64,000 bases of DNA from Seohaeicola saemankumensis (GTDB lineage Bacteria > Pseudomonadota > Alphaproteobacteria > Rhodobacterales > Rhodobacteraceae). Where the stretch lies: the NCBI RefSeq assembly GCF_021021435.1, contig NZ_JAINWI010000011.1, positions 124,001 through 188,000 on the forward strand, read 5' to 3'. Below are positions 48,506 to 58,220 of this stretch, piece after piece; position 1 is the stretch's first letter, and each line of letters starts with the position of its first letter. Both the position numbers and the translations under genes were made by a program. A model generated the notes under the pieces. It was not told where the DNA came from, did no database searches, and saw only the letters and a list, made by a program, of their open reading frames with translations.

Positions 48506-49266
48506 ATCTGGTTGCTCTTATTCGTGGCCTGTTGGCGGCGCTTGTCTCGGTCGTCTTTGTGACGGCCGCGATGGCGCAGTCCGCAGGTCCGCTTGAGGGC
48601 AAACTTTTCGGGTCGGGCAATCGTGCTTTGGTCGTCGTGCTTCACGGCGACCTGAGCAGAGGTGGACCAGCCAATTATCATTACAGCCTTGCCAGCCAGA
48701 TTGCTGCCGCCAACAAGGGCGTCAGCGTTCTTGCCCTGCTACGTCCGGGTTATTCCGACGGAGCGGGGCTTAGGTCGAAAGGATCGAACAGCAATCGTTC
48801 CGATCACTACACCCAGAAAAACAATCTTGCCGTCGCCCAAACCATTCAGGCGATGGCAAAACAAGTCGGCACATCCCGTGTTGTGGCCGTCGGTCATTCC
48901 GGCGGCGCAGCGCAGATCGGTGGCGTGCTTGGACTTGCACCCGGTCTTGTCCAGCGCGCGGTTCTGGTGTCTTGCCCCTGCGATATCGCCACTTGGCGCA
49001 AGTCACGCGGGCGTTCTGCGTGGCGGCAAAGCGAAGCTCAGTCACCGCATCTCCAGATTCCCCGAATAGCCAATGGCACACGCATCACTTTGGTTGTCGG
49101 GGCGAATGACGACAACACCACACCGCAACTCAGCGAGGCTTACCTTGCCGCAGCCAAAGCCCGTGGTTTGCGTGCATCGTTGGTCAAGGTGGCGGGGGCC
49201 AAACATAACATGGAAGCAGCTTTGCAAGCCGCAGCCCTGAAAGCGGTCAACGCGGAGTTGAAATAG
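48502..49266 (+). CDS. Secreted alpha/beta hydrolase inserted in the suc operon
   Basis: 254 aa. Signal peptide ends near AMAQSA. Alpha/beta-hydrolase fold: oxyanion region [12 protein letters not shown], nucleophile elbow [11 protein letters not shown] near residue 132, acid likely in [11 protein letters not shown] and catalytic His in AGAKHNMEA. Periplasmic esterase or peptidase of unknown substrate. It overlaps sucD by 4 bp and is followed by sucA after about 110 bp, which is an unexpected position for a periplasmic enzyme. Confidence 0.82.
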   Translation: MNLVALIRGLLAALVSVVFVTAAMAQSAGPLEGKLFGSGNRALVVVLHGDLSRGGPANYHYSLASQIAAANKGVSVLALLRPGYSDGAGLRSKGSNSNRSDHYTQKNNLAVAQTIQAMAKQVGTSRVVAVGHSGGAAQIGGVLGLAPGLVQRAVLVSCPCDIATWRKSRGRSAWRQSEAQSPHLQIPRIANGTRITLVVGANDDNTTPQLSEAYLAAAKARGLRASLVKVAGAKHNMEAALQAAALKAVNAELK

Positions 49267-49377
49267 AAAAGACATGACGTCCACCGCGAGAACCAGAAGC
49301 CTGAACACCTCAAAGGCATATTGAACCTCCCTGCCGCGCCTCTGCACGGCCCCGACCTCCTGATTGGGAATCACCAC

Positions 49378-52341
49378 ATGACCGAGCAATCCCCCAACGA
49401 CGTTTTCCACGCCTCCAGCTTCATGCAGGGGCACAACGCGGAATATCTGGAACAGCTTTATGCCCGCTATGCCAGCGACCCCAATGCGGTCGATGAAGCG
49501 TGGCAGGCATTTTTCAGGGCGATGGGTGACACCGATCACGATGTGCAACGCGTAGCGCAAGGCCCAAGCTGGGCGCGCGCCGACTGGCCGCCTGCGCCAT
49601 CCGACGAATTGACTTCCGCGCTGGACGGCCAATGGCCAGCCCCCGTCGAAACCCGCGCGGCGGGACAGAAGATTGCCGCCAAGGCCGCCGAGACCGGCAT
49701 CAAGGTAACCGACGATCAGGTCAAGCGGGCCGTTCTGGATTCCGTGCGCGCGCTGATGATCATCCGCGCCTACCGTATCCGAGGCCATCTGGCCGCCGAT
49801 CTGGACCCGCTGGGCATGCGCGACCCTGTCCCGCATCCCGAACTTGATCCTAAATCATACGGCTTCACCGAGGCCGACATGGATCGCCCGATCTTTATCG
49901 ACAACGTGCTGGGCCTGCAGATTGCCTCAATGCGGCAGATCATCGACATCGTGAGGCGCACCTATTGCGGCACCTTTGCCCTGCAATACATGCATATCTC
50001 CGACCCCGAACAATCCGCATGGCTGAAAGAGCGGATCGAGGGTTACGGCAAGGAAATCACCTTTACCAAGAACGGACGCCGCGCGATCCTGAACAAGCTG
50101 GTCGAAGCCGAAGGTTTCGAGAAGTTCCTGCATGTCAAATACATGGGCACCAAGCGTTTCGGTCTGGACGGCGGCGAAAGCCTGATCCCCGCGATGGAGC
50201 AAATCATCAAGCGCGGCGGCAGCCTTGGCGTCAAGGAAATCGTGATCGGCATGCCGCACCGTGGCCGCCTGTCGGTGCTGGCCAACGTCATGGGCAAGCC
50301 TTACCGCGCGATCTTCAACGAATTTCAGGGCGGCAGCTTCAAGCCCGAGGACGTGGACGGCTCCGGCGATGTGAAATACCACCTCGGTGCGTCAAGCGAC
50401 CGCGAATTTGACGGCAACGCGGTTCACCTGTCGCTGACCGCCAACCCCTCGCATCTTGAGGCCGTGAACCCTGTGGTTCTGGGCAAGGTTCGCGCCAAAC
50501 AGGCGCAGATGAACGATACCCAGCGCATGCAGGTTCTGCCTGTGTTGCTGCACGGCGATGCGGCTTTTGCCGGTCAGGGTGTGGTGGCTGAATGTTTCGC
50601 GCTGTCGGGTCTGGTCGGTCACAAGACCGGCGGCACGATGCATATCGTGGTCAACAACCAGATCGGTTTCACCACTGCGCCGCATTTCAGCCGCTCCAGC
50701 CCCTATCCCACGGATAACGCGCTGGTGGTCGAGGCGCCGATTTTCCACGTCAACGGTGACGATCCCGAGGCCGTGGTGCATGCCGCACGCGTCGCGACCG
50801 AATTCCGCCAGTTGTTCCACAAGGATGTCGTGCTGGACATCATCTGCTACCGCCGCTTCGGACATAACGAAGGCGACGAGCCGATGTTCACCAACCCGAT
50901 CATGTATAACAAGATCAAGAAGCAGAAAACGACGCTCAGCCTCTATACCGAACGTCTGGTGCGCGACGGCCTGATCCCCGAGGGCGAGATCGAGGATATG
51001 AAAGCCGCATTCCAGTCCCGCCTGAACGAGGAATTCGAGGCGGGCAAGGATTACAAACCCAACAAGGCCGACTGGCTGGACGGGCGCTGGTCGCATCTGG
51101 ACCGCCGTGACCAGAAGAAATACCAGCGCGGCAAGACTGCCATCAAGCCTGAGACCATGAAACAGATTGGCGAGGCGCTGAGCCGTGCGCCGGACGATTT
51201 CCCGATGCACAAGACCGTCGAGCGTCTGCTGGAAAGCAAGCGCAAGATGTTCGAGACAGGCGAGGGTTTCGACTGGGCCACAAGCGAGGCAATGGCCTTT
51301 GGCTCACTTCTGCTTGAGGGTTATCCGGTCCGCCTGTCCGGTCAGGACAGCGCACGCGGCACGTTCAGCCAGCGCCATTCGGCCCTGATCAATCAGGACA
51401 CCGAGGAGCGTTACTATCCTCTCAACAACATCCGCGAGGGTCAGGCCCGTTACGAGGTCATCGACTCGATGCTGTCGGAATATGCGGTTCTGGGTTTCGA
51501 ATACGGCTATTCATTGTCCGAGCCCAACGCGCTGGTAATGTGGGAAGCCCAGTTCGGCGATTTCGCCAACGGCGCGCAGATCATGTTCGACCAGTTCATC
51601 AGCTCGGGCGAAAGCAAGTGGCTGCGCATGTCCGGCCTCGTCTGTCTGATGCCGCACGGCTATGAAGGGCAAGGGCCGGAACATTCCAGCGCCCGTCTGG
51701 AACGCTTCCTGCAAATGTGCGGTCAGGATAACTGGATCGTGGCCAACTGCACGACCCCGGCCAACTATTTCCACATCCTGCGCCGCCAGCTGCACCGCAC
51801 CTACCGCAAACCGCTGATGCTGATGACGCCGAAATCCCTGCTGCGCCATAAGCTGGCCATTTCGGATGCTGCTGATTTCACCACCGGTTCCAGCTTCCAC
51901 CGCGTGCTGTGGGATGATGCCGAACGGGGTCATTCCGACACGAAATTGGCTGCGGATGACAAGATCAAGCGCGTCGTCATGTGTTCAGGCAAGGTCTATT
52001 ACGACCTGCTGGAAGAACGCGATGCGCGCGGAATCGACGATATCTATCTGCTGCGGATCGAACAGTTTTATCCCTTCCCCGCCATGTCCCTCGTGAAGGA
52101 ACTGGAACGCTTTCCGCAGGCCGAAATGGTCTGGTGTCAGGAAGAGCCGAAAAATCAGGGCGCGTGGACATTCATCGAGCCCAATGTCGAATGGGTGCTG
52201 GGCCGGATCAAGGCCAAGCATCAGCGTCCGGTCTATGTAGGCCGCGCTGCCAGCGCCTCGCCTGCGACGGGTCTGGCCTCGACGCATAAAGCACAACAAC
52301 AGGCGCTGGTTGACGAAGCGCTGACCATCAAAGGGAACTAA
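49378..52341 (+). CDS. sucA: 2-oxoglutarate dehydrogenase E1 component
   Basis: 987 aa thiamine-diphosphate enzyme. Starts at ATG 49378 (MTEQSPNDVFHASSFMQGHN); the frame is open upstream from TTG 49321 but that is not family-like. Motifs are GMPHRGRLSVLANVMGKPYR, HLSLTANPSHLEAVNPVV, HGDAAFAGQGVVAE and the C-terminal LMPHGYEGQGPEHSSARLER. Decarboxylates 2-oxoglutarate and passes succinyl to the lipoyl arm of SucB, whose gene follows 3 bp later. Confidence 0.98.
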   Translation: MTEQSPNDVFHASSFMQGHNAEYLEQLYARYASDPNAVDEAWQAFFRAMGDTDHDVQRVAQGPSWARADWPPAPSDELTSALDGQWPAPVETRAAGQKIAAKAAETGIKVTDDQVKRAVLDSVRALMIIRAYRIRGHLAADLDPLGMRDPVPHPELDPKSYGFTEADMDRPIFIDNVLGLQIASMRQIIDIVRRTYCGTFALQYMHISDPEQSAWLKERIEGYGKEITFTKNGRRAILNKLVEAEGFEKFLHVKYMGTKRFGLDGGESLIPAMEQIIKRGGSLGVKEIVIGMPHRGRLSVLANVMGKPYRAIFNEFQGGSFKPEDVDGSGDVKYHLGASSDREFDGNAVHLSLTANPSHLEAVNPVVLGKVRAKQAQMNDTQRMQVLPVLLHGDAAFAGQGVVAECFALSGLVGHKTGGTMHIVVNNQIGFTTAPHFSRSSPYPTDNALVVEAPIFHVNGDDPEAVVHAARVATEFRQLFHKDVVLDIICYRRFGHNEGDEPMFTNPIMYNKIKKQKTTLSLYTERLVRDGLIPEGEIEDMKAAFQSRLNEEFEAGKDYKPNKADWLDGRWSHLDRRDQKKYQRGKTAIKPETMKQIGEALSRAPDDFPMHKTVERLLESKRKMFETGEGFDWATSEAMAFGSLLLEGYPVRLSGQDSARGTFSQRHSALINQDTEERYYPLNNIREGQARYEVIDSMLSEYAVLGFEYGYSLSEPNALVMWEAQFGDFANGAQIMFDQFISSGESKWLRMSGLVCLMPHGYEGQGPEHSSARLERFLQMCGQDNWIVANCTTPANYFHILRRQLHRTYRKPLMLMTPKSLLRHKLAISDAADFTTGSSFHRVLWDDAERGHSDTKLAADDKIKRVVMCSGKVYYDLLEERDARGIDDIYLLRIEQFYPFPAMSLVKELERFPQAEMVWCQEEPKNQGAWTFIEPNVEWVLGRIKAKHQRPVYVGRAASASPATGLASTHKAQQQALVDEALTIKGN

Positions 52342-52344
52342 CCC

Positions 52345-53880
52345 ATGACAACCGAAGTCCGCGTCCCCACCCTTGGCGAATCCGTGACCGAGGCCACGGT
52401 CGCCACATGGTTCAAGAAACCGGGCGATCCCGTTGCCGCCGACGAGATGCTGTGCGAGTTGGAAACCGATAAGGTCACCGTCGAAGTGCCTGCCCCCGCC
52501 GCCGGTGTGATGGGCGATATCGTGGCCGAAGAGGGCGCGACCGTGGGCGTGGATGCCTTGCTCGCCACAATCAATGAAGGCGAGGCTGCAAAGCCCGCGG
52601 CTAAGGCCGACAAGACGGAAAAAGCCGAAAAATCCGAGGCTGCCCCCGCAAAAGCGGCCAAATCCGACAGCGTCGATGTCATGGTCCCCTCGCTTGGCGA
52701 ATCCGTGTCCGAGGCGACAGTCTCGACCTGGTTCAAGAAGGTCGGCGACACCGTCGCGCAGGATGAAATGCTGTGCGAACTGGAAACCGACAAGGTCAGC
52801 GTCGAAGTGCCAAGCCCCGCCGCTGGCGTGCTGGCCGAGATCGTGGCGGCCGAGGGCACAACCGTGGATGCCTCCGCGAAACTGGCCGTGATTTCATCTT
52901 CCGGCACGGCCCCCGCTGCCAAATCGGGCGAGAAGGCCGAAGACAAGGCCGCGGCCCCCAAAGCCGCAGCATCCGGCAGCAAGGACGTGGAAGACGCTCC
53001 TGCTGCCAAGAAAGCCATGGCCGAGGCCGGCATCAGCCGCGACGCCGTAACAGGATCGGGCCGTGACGGACGCATCATGAAAGAAGACGTACAAAAAGCC
53101 ATCGCCGCAGGCACCTCTGCCACGCCTGCAGCCCCCTCTGTGGCCAGCGCACCGCGCGCACCCGTGTCCACCGATGACGCCGCCCGCGAGGAACGCGTCA
53201 AGATGACCCGCCTGCGCCAGACCATCGCGCGCCGCCTGAAAGACGCGCAGAACACCGCCGCCATGCTCACCACCTATAACGAGGTGGACATGACCGCGAC
53301 GATGGATCTGCGGAAGGAATACAAAGACATCTTCGAGAAGAAACACGGCGTCAAACTGGGCTTCATGTCCTTCTTCGTGAAGGCCTGCTGCCACGCGCTG
53401 CGCGAAGTGCCCGAAGTGAATGCCGAAATTGACGGCACCGACATCGTCTACAAGAACTTCGTGCATATGGGTGTCGCTGTTGGCACACCCACCGGGCTGG
53501 TTGTGCCTGTGGTGCGCGACGCCGACCAGATGGGCTTTGCCGCGATCGAGAAGAAGATCGCCGAACTGGGTGTGCGCGCCCGCGACGGCAAGCTGTCAAT
53601 GGCTGAAATGCAGGGCGGTTCCTTCACCATCTCGAACGGCGGCGTCTACGGCTCGCTGATGTCCTCGCCCATCCTGAACCCCCCGCAATCGGGTATTCTG
53701 GGCATGCACAAGATTCAGGATCGTCCCGTGGCGATCAACGGTCAGGTGGTAATCCGGCCGATGATGTATCTGGCGCTGTCCTACGACCACCGTGTTGTGG
53801 ACGGCAAAGGCGCCGTGACCTTCCTTGTGCGTGTCAAGGAAGCACTGGAAGACCCGCGTCGCCTGCTGATGGATCTGTGA
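52345..53880 (+). CDS. sucB: 2-oxoglutarate dehydrogenase E2 (dihydrolipoyl succinyltransferase) with two lipoyl domains
   Basis: 511 aa. Two tandem lipoyl domains (residues about 2-76 and 111-186), each with the modified Lys in ELETDKV; linkers are Ala/Lys-rich. Then the E1/E3-binding domain ([21 protein letters not shown]) and the catalytic domain ending [17 protein letters not shown] with the His-Asp catalytic motif. E. coli SucB has one lipoyl domain; the doubled form occurs in some Rhodobacteraceae. A hairpin terminator follows. Confidence 0.97.
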   Translation: MTTEVRVPTLGESVTEATVATWFKKPGDPVAADEMLCELETDKVTVEVPAPAAGVMGDIVAEEGATVGVDALLATINEGEAAKPAAKADKTEKAEKSEAAPAKAAKSDSVDVMVPSLGESVSEATVSTWFKKVGDTVAQDEMLCELETDKVSVEVPSPAAGVLAEIVAAEGTTVDASAKLAVISSSGTAPAAKSGEKAEDKAAAPKAAASGSKDVEDAPAAKKAMAEAGISRDAVTGSGRDGRIMKEDVQKAIAAGTSATPAAPSVASAPRAPVSTDDAAREERVKMTRLRQTIARRLKDAQNTAAMLTTYNEVDMTATMDLRKEYKDIFEKKHGVKLGFMSFFVKACCHALREVPEVNAEIDGTDIVYKNFVHMGVAVGTPTGLVVPVVRDADQMGFAAIEKKIAELGVRARDGKLSMAEMQGGSFTISNGGVYGSLMSSPILNPPQSGILGMHKIQDRPVAINGQVVIRPMMYLALSYDHRVVDGKGAVTFLVRVKEALEDPRRLLMDL

Positions 53881-53894
53881 TCCTGTCACATCCG

Positions 53895-53919
53895 AAGGGC
53901 GCGTAACCTGCGCGCCCTT
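53895..53919 (+). terminator. Terminator after sucB
   Basis: AAGGGCGCG and CGCGCCCTT around a TAACCTG loop, then a T-containing stretch. Read-through into the following genes is possible. Confidence 0.65.
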
Positions 53920-53942
53920 GCCTTGCCCTTTTGGTGCACACC

Positions 53943-54950
53943 ATGTCCCCCATTTCACCTTCGACCGCTGCATCGGATCAGACAGCCCTCGTCTGCTGTA
54001 TGCGGAACGAAGGGCTGTTCGTGCTGGAATGGCTGGCCTATCACCAATGCCTTGGCTTCGATCATGTCGTCGTGGTCAGCAATGACTGCACGGACGGATC
54101 GGATACATTGCTGGACACGCTGGCGGCAGCGGGTCATCTGACCCATATCCGCCAGAACGTGCCTGACGGCACTGCCCCGCAAGACAGCGGTATGGCGCTG
54201 GCCCTCGATTGGGCGCGTGCGCGGAATGTCACATGGCTGTTGCATATCGACAGCGACGAATTCCTGAACATCACCGCAGGGAATGGCCACCTTCCGGACC
54301 TGATGCCGAACGCATCCGAGGCCGATGTCGTTGCGATCCCGTGGCAATTGTTCGGCGATGCGGGGCTGGCCGAGTGGACGCCGGGCATGGCCGTCCTGCC
54401 CAGCTTCACCCGTGCCGAACCGGCCCCCGAACCGCGTGTTGCCAAATCGAAATGCCTGTTCCGCGTCGCCAGTTTCGCAGCCGCCACGGACCACAATCCG
54501 CGCGACCCGCTGGTGGACAGCCCCGTTGTGGTCAACCCCGACGGGGTGGCGCTAAAGTCCGCCAGCCTCTATCAGGAACGCTCAAGCCGCTTTCGCCCGC
54601 ATGATCTGGCCGCCACAAATGCGACCGCGCGGATCAACCATTACGCAGTCAAATCACGTGACCTGTTCATGATGAAGAATGATCGCGGCGATGGTCAGGG
54701 CAAGACCGGCGAGACGAAATATCACCTTGGGTCTAACTGGCACCGCAGCGCCAACAAGAACGATGTCGAGGATCGTACCATCCTGCGCCACTGGCCGGAT
54801 ACGCAGGCGCGCCTGGCTGTAATGCGGGCCGATCCTGCGATATCGGCGGCAGAAAATGCCTGTTTTGACTGGTTCACCAGCCGCAAATCCGCCATCCTGA
54901 CCCCAGAGGCGCTGAACCTCTGGACCCGCCGCGAAAGGCCGACCGCATGA
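53943..54950 (+). CDS. Family-2-type glycosyltransferase
   Basis: 335 aa. GT-A-type start: CCMRNEGLFVLEWLAYHQCLGFDHVVVVSND, then the DxD-like HIDSDEFLNI near residue 100, matching the Glyco_tranf_2_4 group that decorates surface polysaccharides. No membrane helix. The ATG at 53943 is preferred over upstream TTG/GTG. It lies between sucB and lpd, overlapping the MAPEG gene by 4 bp; acceptor unknown. Confidence 0.85.
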   Translation: MSPISPSTAASDQTALVCCMRNEGLFVLEWLAYHQCLGFDHVVVVSNDCTDGSDTLLDTLAAAGHLTHIRQNVPDGTAPQDSGMALALDWARARNVTWLLHIDSDEFLNITAGNGHLPDLMPNASEADVVAIPWQLFGDAGLAEWTPGMAVLPSFTRAEPAPEPRVAKSKCLFRVASFAAATDHNPRDPLVDSPVVVNPDGVALKSASLYQERSSRFRPHDLAATNATARINHYAVKSRDLFMMKNDRGDGQGKTGETKYHLGSNWHRSANKNDVEDRTILRHWPDTQARLAVMRADPAISAAENACFDWFTSRKSAILTPEALNLWTRRERPTA

Positions 54951-55363
54951 CCATGACGCCGGAATTGACCGCCCTGACCCTTGCCGGTCTGCTGCAAGTC
55001 GTCCAATTTGCCCTGATGTCGATTCCGGCCAATCTGGAACTGGGGCCGGGCAAAACCCTTGGCCCACGGGATCCCGACCGTCTGGGCAAACCGCTGATCG
55101 AACAGGTCAGCCCCCGCACTGGAAGGCTGTTCCGCGCCCTCGACAACCATTTCGAAGGGCTGATCCTCTTTACCCTCGCGGTTGTCGTGGTCACCCTGTC
55201 GGACCAGTCAAGCAGCTTCACGGCCGCCTGTGGCTGGGCCTATCTGGTGGCGCGTGTACTGTATGTGCCCGCCTATGCTTTCGGTCTTGTGCCGTGGCGC
55301 TCTCTCATCTGGATGGTCGGTTTTTCCGCCACCACCCTCATGCTGCTGGCAGCACTCGTTTGA
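54947..55363 (+). CDS. MAPEG family membrane protein
   Basis: 138 aa, four membrane helices. The family block GRLFRALDNHFEGLILFTLAV contains the conserved Arg/Asn/Glu residues of MAPEG proteins (glutathione-linked eicosanoid-type enzymes; bacterial roles largely unknown). Starts in an ATGA overlap with the glycosyltransferase. The 57-bp gap to lpd has no clear promoter. Confidence 0.88.
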   Translation: MTMTPELTALTLAGLLQVVQFALMSIPANLELGPGKTLGPRDPDRLGKPLIEQVSPRTGRLFRALDNHFEGLILFTLAVVVVTLSDQSSSFTAACGWAYLVARVLYVPAYAFGLVPWRSLIWMVGFSATTLMLLAALV

Positions 55364-55420
55364 TGCCCAAGGCGCAGCATATCCCTTTTGAAATTTCCAC
55401 GGCCTCAAGGAGACTTCCCC

Positions 55421-56809
55421 ATGGCAAGCTATGACGTGATCATCATCGGTGCAGGCCCCGGCGGCTATGTTGCGGCCATCCGCTGCGCGCAACTGGGCCT
55501 GAAAACCGCCTGTGTCGAAGGGCGTGAGACCCTCGGCGGCACATGCCTGAATGTGGGCTGCATCCCGTCCAAGGCGATGCTGCATGCCAGCCATATGCTG
55601 CACGAGGCCGAGCACAACTTCGCCAAGATGGGCCTCAAGGGTAAATCCCCCTCGGTGGACTGGAAACAGATGCTCGCCTACAAGGATGAAACCGTCGAAG
55701 GCAACACCAAGGGCATCGAATTCCTGTTCAAAAAGAACAAGATCGACTGGCTGAAAGGCTGGGGCTCGATCCCCGAAGCGGGCAAGGTCAAGGTCGGCGA
55801 CGAGGTGCACGAGGCCAAGAATATCGTGATCGCCACAGGTTCGGCCCCCGCCAGTCTGCCCGGGGTCGAGGTGGACGAACAGATCGTCGTGACCTCGACC
55901 GGCGCGCTGACGCTGGGCAAGATCCCGAAAACCATGGTTGTTATCGGCGCGGGCGTGATCGGGCTGGAATTGGGTTCGGTCTATGCCCGTCTGGGCACGC
56001 AGGTCACGGTGGTCGAATATCTGGACGCGATCACCCCCGGCATGGACGCCGAGGTGCAAAAGACCTTCCAGCGCATGCTGACCAAACAAGGGCTGACTTT
56101 CGTGATGGGCGCCGCCGTGCAGGGTGTCGAAACCCTCAAAACCAAGGCCAAGGTCACCTACAAGCTGCGCAAAGATGACAGCGAACATGTGCTGGACGCC
56201 GATTGTGTGCTGGTCGCCACGGGCCGCAAGCCCTTCACCGACGGACTTGGGCTGACCGATCTGGGGATCGAGACATCCAAGCGCGGACAGATCCAGACCG
56301 ACGCCCATTGGCAAACCAATGTCAAAGGCATCTATGCCATCGGTGACGCGATCGACGGCCCGATGCTGGCCCATAAGGCCGAGGACGAGGGCATGGCCGT
56401 GGCCGAGGTGCTGGCGGGCAAGCATGGCCATGTGAACTATGGCGTGATCCCCGGCGTGATCTACACCCACCCCGAGGTCGCGAATGTCGGCAAGACCGAA
56501 GAGCAGATCAAGGAAGAAGGTGTTGCCTACAAGGTTGGCAAATTCAGCTTCATGGGCAATGCGCGGGCCAAAGCGATGTTCCAAGGTGACGGTTTCGTGA
56601 AAATCCTCGCGGACAAACAGACCGACCGCATCCTTGGCGCCCATATCATTGGCCCGTCGGCGGGTGATCTGATCCACGAAATCTGCGTGGCGATGGAATT
56701 CGGTGCCTCGGCGCAGGATCTGGCGCTGACCTGCCACGCCCATCCCACCGTGTCCGAAGCCGTGCGCGAAGCAGCCCTTGCCTGCGGCGACGGGCCGATC
56801 CACGCGTAA
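55421..56809 (+). CDS. lpdA: Dihydrolipoyl dehydrogenase (E3)
   Basis: 462 aa flavoprotein that reoxidises the lipoyl arms of SucB. FAD motif [20 protein letters not shown]; redox-active disulfide in [16 protein letters not shown] motif [19 protein letters not shown]; and the C-terminal active-site pair in [16 protein letters not shown] 55421 is preceded by AAGGAG. Last gene of the mdh-suc-lpd block. Confidence 0.98.
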   Translation: MASYDVIIIGAGPGGYVAAIRCAQLGLKTACVEGRETLGGTCLNVGCIPSKAMLHASHMLHEAEHNFAKMGLKGKSPSVDWKQMLAYKDETVEGNTKGIEFLFKKNKIDWLKGWGSIPEAGKVKVGDEVHEAKNIVIATGSAPASLPGVEVDEQIVVTSTGALTLGKIPKTMVVIGAGVIGLELGSVYARLGTQVTVVEYLDAITPGMDAEVQKTFQRMLTKQGLTFVMGAAVQGVETLKTKAKVTYKLRKDDSEHVLDADCVLVATGRKPFTDGLGLTDLGIETSKRGQIQTDAHWQTNVKGIYAIGDAIDGPMLAHKAEDEGMAVAEVLAGKHGHVNYGVIPGVIYTHPEVANVGKTEEQIKEEGVAYKVGKFSFMGNARAKAMFQGDGFVKILADKQTDRILGAHIIGPSAGDLIHEICVAMEFGASAQDLALTCHAHPTVSEAVREAALACGDGPIHA

Positions 56810-56821
56810 AACCGCCACGAA

Positions 56822-56844
56822 AAAGGGGGCCTAGCGCCCCCTTT
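56822..56844. terminator. Bidirectional terminator between lpd and PPOX gene
   Basis: AAAGGGGGC and GCCCCCTTT with a CTAGC loop, with A-rich and T-rich flanks on the two sides. Confidence 0.85.
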
Positions 56845-56878
56845 AATCTTGCCAGAAATACTCGAAATCCGGCGGCCG

Positions 56879-57481
56879 CTACCACAATGCCGCCAGTGAC
56901 CGTTTCTCCCAATCCGCGTCGAAATCGCTGCCGCCCAGCTCGCCTGCGGTCACATCTGCCAGAATGTCGCCTAGGCTGGGCAGCCCTACCGCGTCATCGC
57001 GCACCCAGATGCCTGAGCGCATCACCGCGCGCGAGCATTGGGCGTAGACCTCGCCCAGACGTACGACGATGACCGTGGCGGGCATCGCGCCATCCTTGGC
57101 GAAACTGTCCCGCAGGGCCTCATCCGCTGTCAGCTTGGCCTGCCCGTTGATGCGCACCATGATTTGCGACCCGGGCACCAGAAAGATTAGTGAAATCCGC
57201 CCGTCCATCACGATATTGCGCAAGGAATCCAGCCGGTTGTTTCCCCGCCAATCGGGCATCGCCAGTGTCTTAGGGTCCAGCACCCGCACCACGGGGCCGT
57301 CATCTCCGCGCGGGCTGCCATCGGTGCCACCCCCGCCCACTGTCGAAACGATGCAGAAGCGCGAAGCCTCGATCCAGCGGCGATAGCTGGGGGTCAGATG
57401 CTGCGCGACCTTGCGCTGCGATCCCACCGAAGCCGGGCCATAAAGCGCCTCTAGCCCCTCGATCCGGTCAATAAACTCCAT
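56879..57481 (-). CDS. Pyridoxamine 5'-phosphate oxidase-like FMN-binding protein
   Basis: 200 aa split-barrel flavoprotein of the PPOX class, closest in style to the MSMEG_1061 subgroup (MDGRISLIFLVPGSQIMVRINGQAKL core, then VRLGEVYAQCSRAVMRSGIW). Probably a flavin- or F420-type reductase rather than true PdxH, since PdxH signature residues are not evident. Starts 1 bp after the plsC stop, so it is the last gene of ftsE-ftsX-plsC-PPOX. Confidence 0.85.
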   Translation of the reverse strand: MEFIDRIEGLEALYGPASVGSQRKVAQHLTPSYRRWIEASRFCIVSTVGGGGTDGSPRGDDGPVVRVLDPKTLAMPDWRGNNRLDSLRNIVMDGRISLIFLVPGSQIMVRINGQAKLTADEALRDSFAKDGAMPATVIVVRLGEVYAQCSRAVMRSGIWVRDDAVGLPSLGDILADVTAGELGGSDFDADWEKRSLAALW

Positions 57482-57482
57482 C

Positions 57483-58220
57483 TCATGCCTCCTTCAGCAT
57501 GCTCCGCCCCTCGGTGATCAACCGGTCGGATGCTGCCTCGACCTCCGCCTCGAGTCGCGCCATGAAATCCGCCCGCTCAAGCCCGGCAGGGATCACCGGC
57601 AGGAATTCCACCACCGCCAGACCCGGCTTGCGAAAAATGCCGGTGCGCGGCCAGAACACGCCCACATTGGTAGCGACAGGGGCGCAATCCTGTCCCATCT
57701 GTTCATAAAGCGCGCCCGTCCCGATCTTGTAGGGCATCTTGACGCCGGGAGCGACGCGGGTGCCCTGCGAATAGATGATCAATTGTCCCAGTTCCTGATG
57801 TCCTGCTGCGACATCACCCAGCATTTTCTTGATGGCTACGCCGCGCTTGCCACGGTTTACCGGCACGCAACCCAGACGATAGGCATAAAGTCCGATGACC
57901 GGCGTCCAGAGGATCTCGCGTTTCATTATGAAGATAGCGGCTGGTAAAGCGTTGAAGATCATCAGGATATCAAGGAAGGACTGGTGCTTCGCGGCAACCA
58001 GCGCACCACCTGTGGGGGGTGTGCCGCGCACCTCGACATTCAGGCCCACCATCCAGCGCGCAGTCCAGAAAACCCAGCGACAATAGGCCTTGCAGCCGCG
58101 CCGCGCGCCTTCAGGCGACAGGATCGCGCCAGGCAGGTAGAGCAGGCCGATCACCAGCATCATCGCATACATCTGGCCCACAAAAACAAGCGAGCGCAGC
58201 CAGCGCCATGCATAGGCCAT
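57483..58220 (-). CDS. plsC: 1-acyl-sn-glycerol-3-phosphate acyltransferase
   Basis: 245 aa membrane enzyme making phosphatidate. An N-terminal hydrophobic segment precedes the HX4D motif KHQSFLD near residue 78. The second block reads IIYSQGTRVAPG, with Gln where the usual FPEGTR has Glu; the substrate Arg is kept. ATG 58220 shares its A with the ftsX stop (TGATG). Confidence 0.9.
   Translation of the reverse strand: MAYAWRWLRSLVFVGQMYAMMLVIGLLYLPGAILSPEGARRGCKAYCRWVFWTARWMVGLNVEVRGTPPTGGALVAAKHQSFLDILMIFNALPAAIFIMKREILWTPVIGLYAYRLGCVPVNRGKRGVAIKKMLGDVAAGHQELGQLIIYSQGTRVAPGVKMPYKIGTGALYEQMGQDCAPVATNVGVFWPRTGIFRKPGLAVVEFLPVIPAGLERADFMARLEAEVEAASDRLITEGRSMLKEA

Noticed and set aside
55208-56818. 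536-codon minus-strand open frame over lpdA
   Set aside because: Antisense shadow of a conserved enzyme gene.
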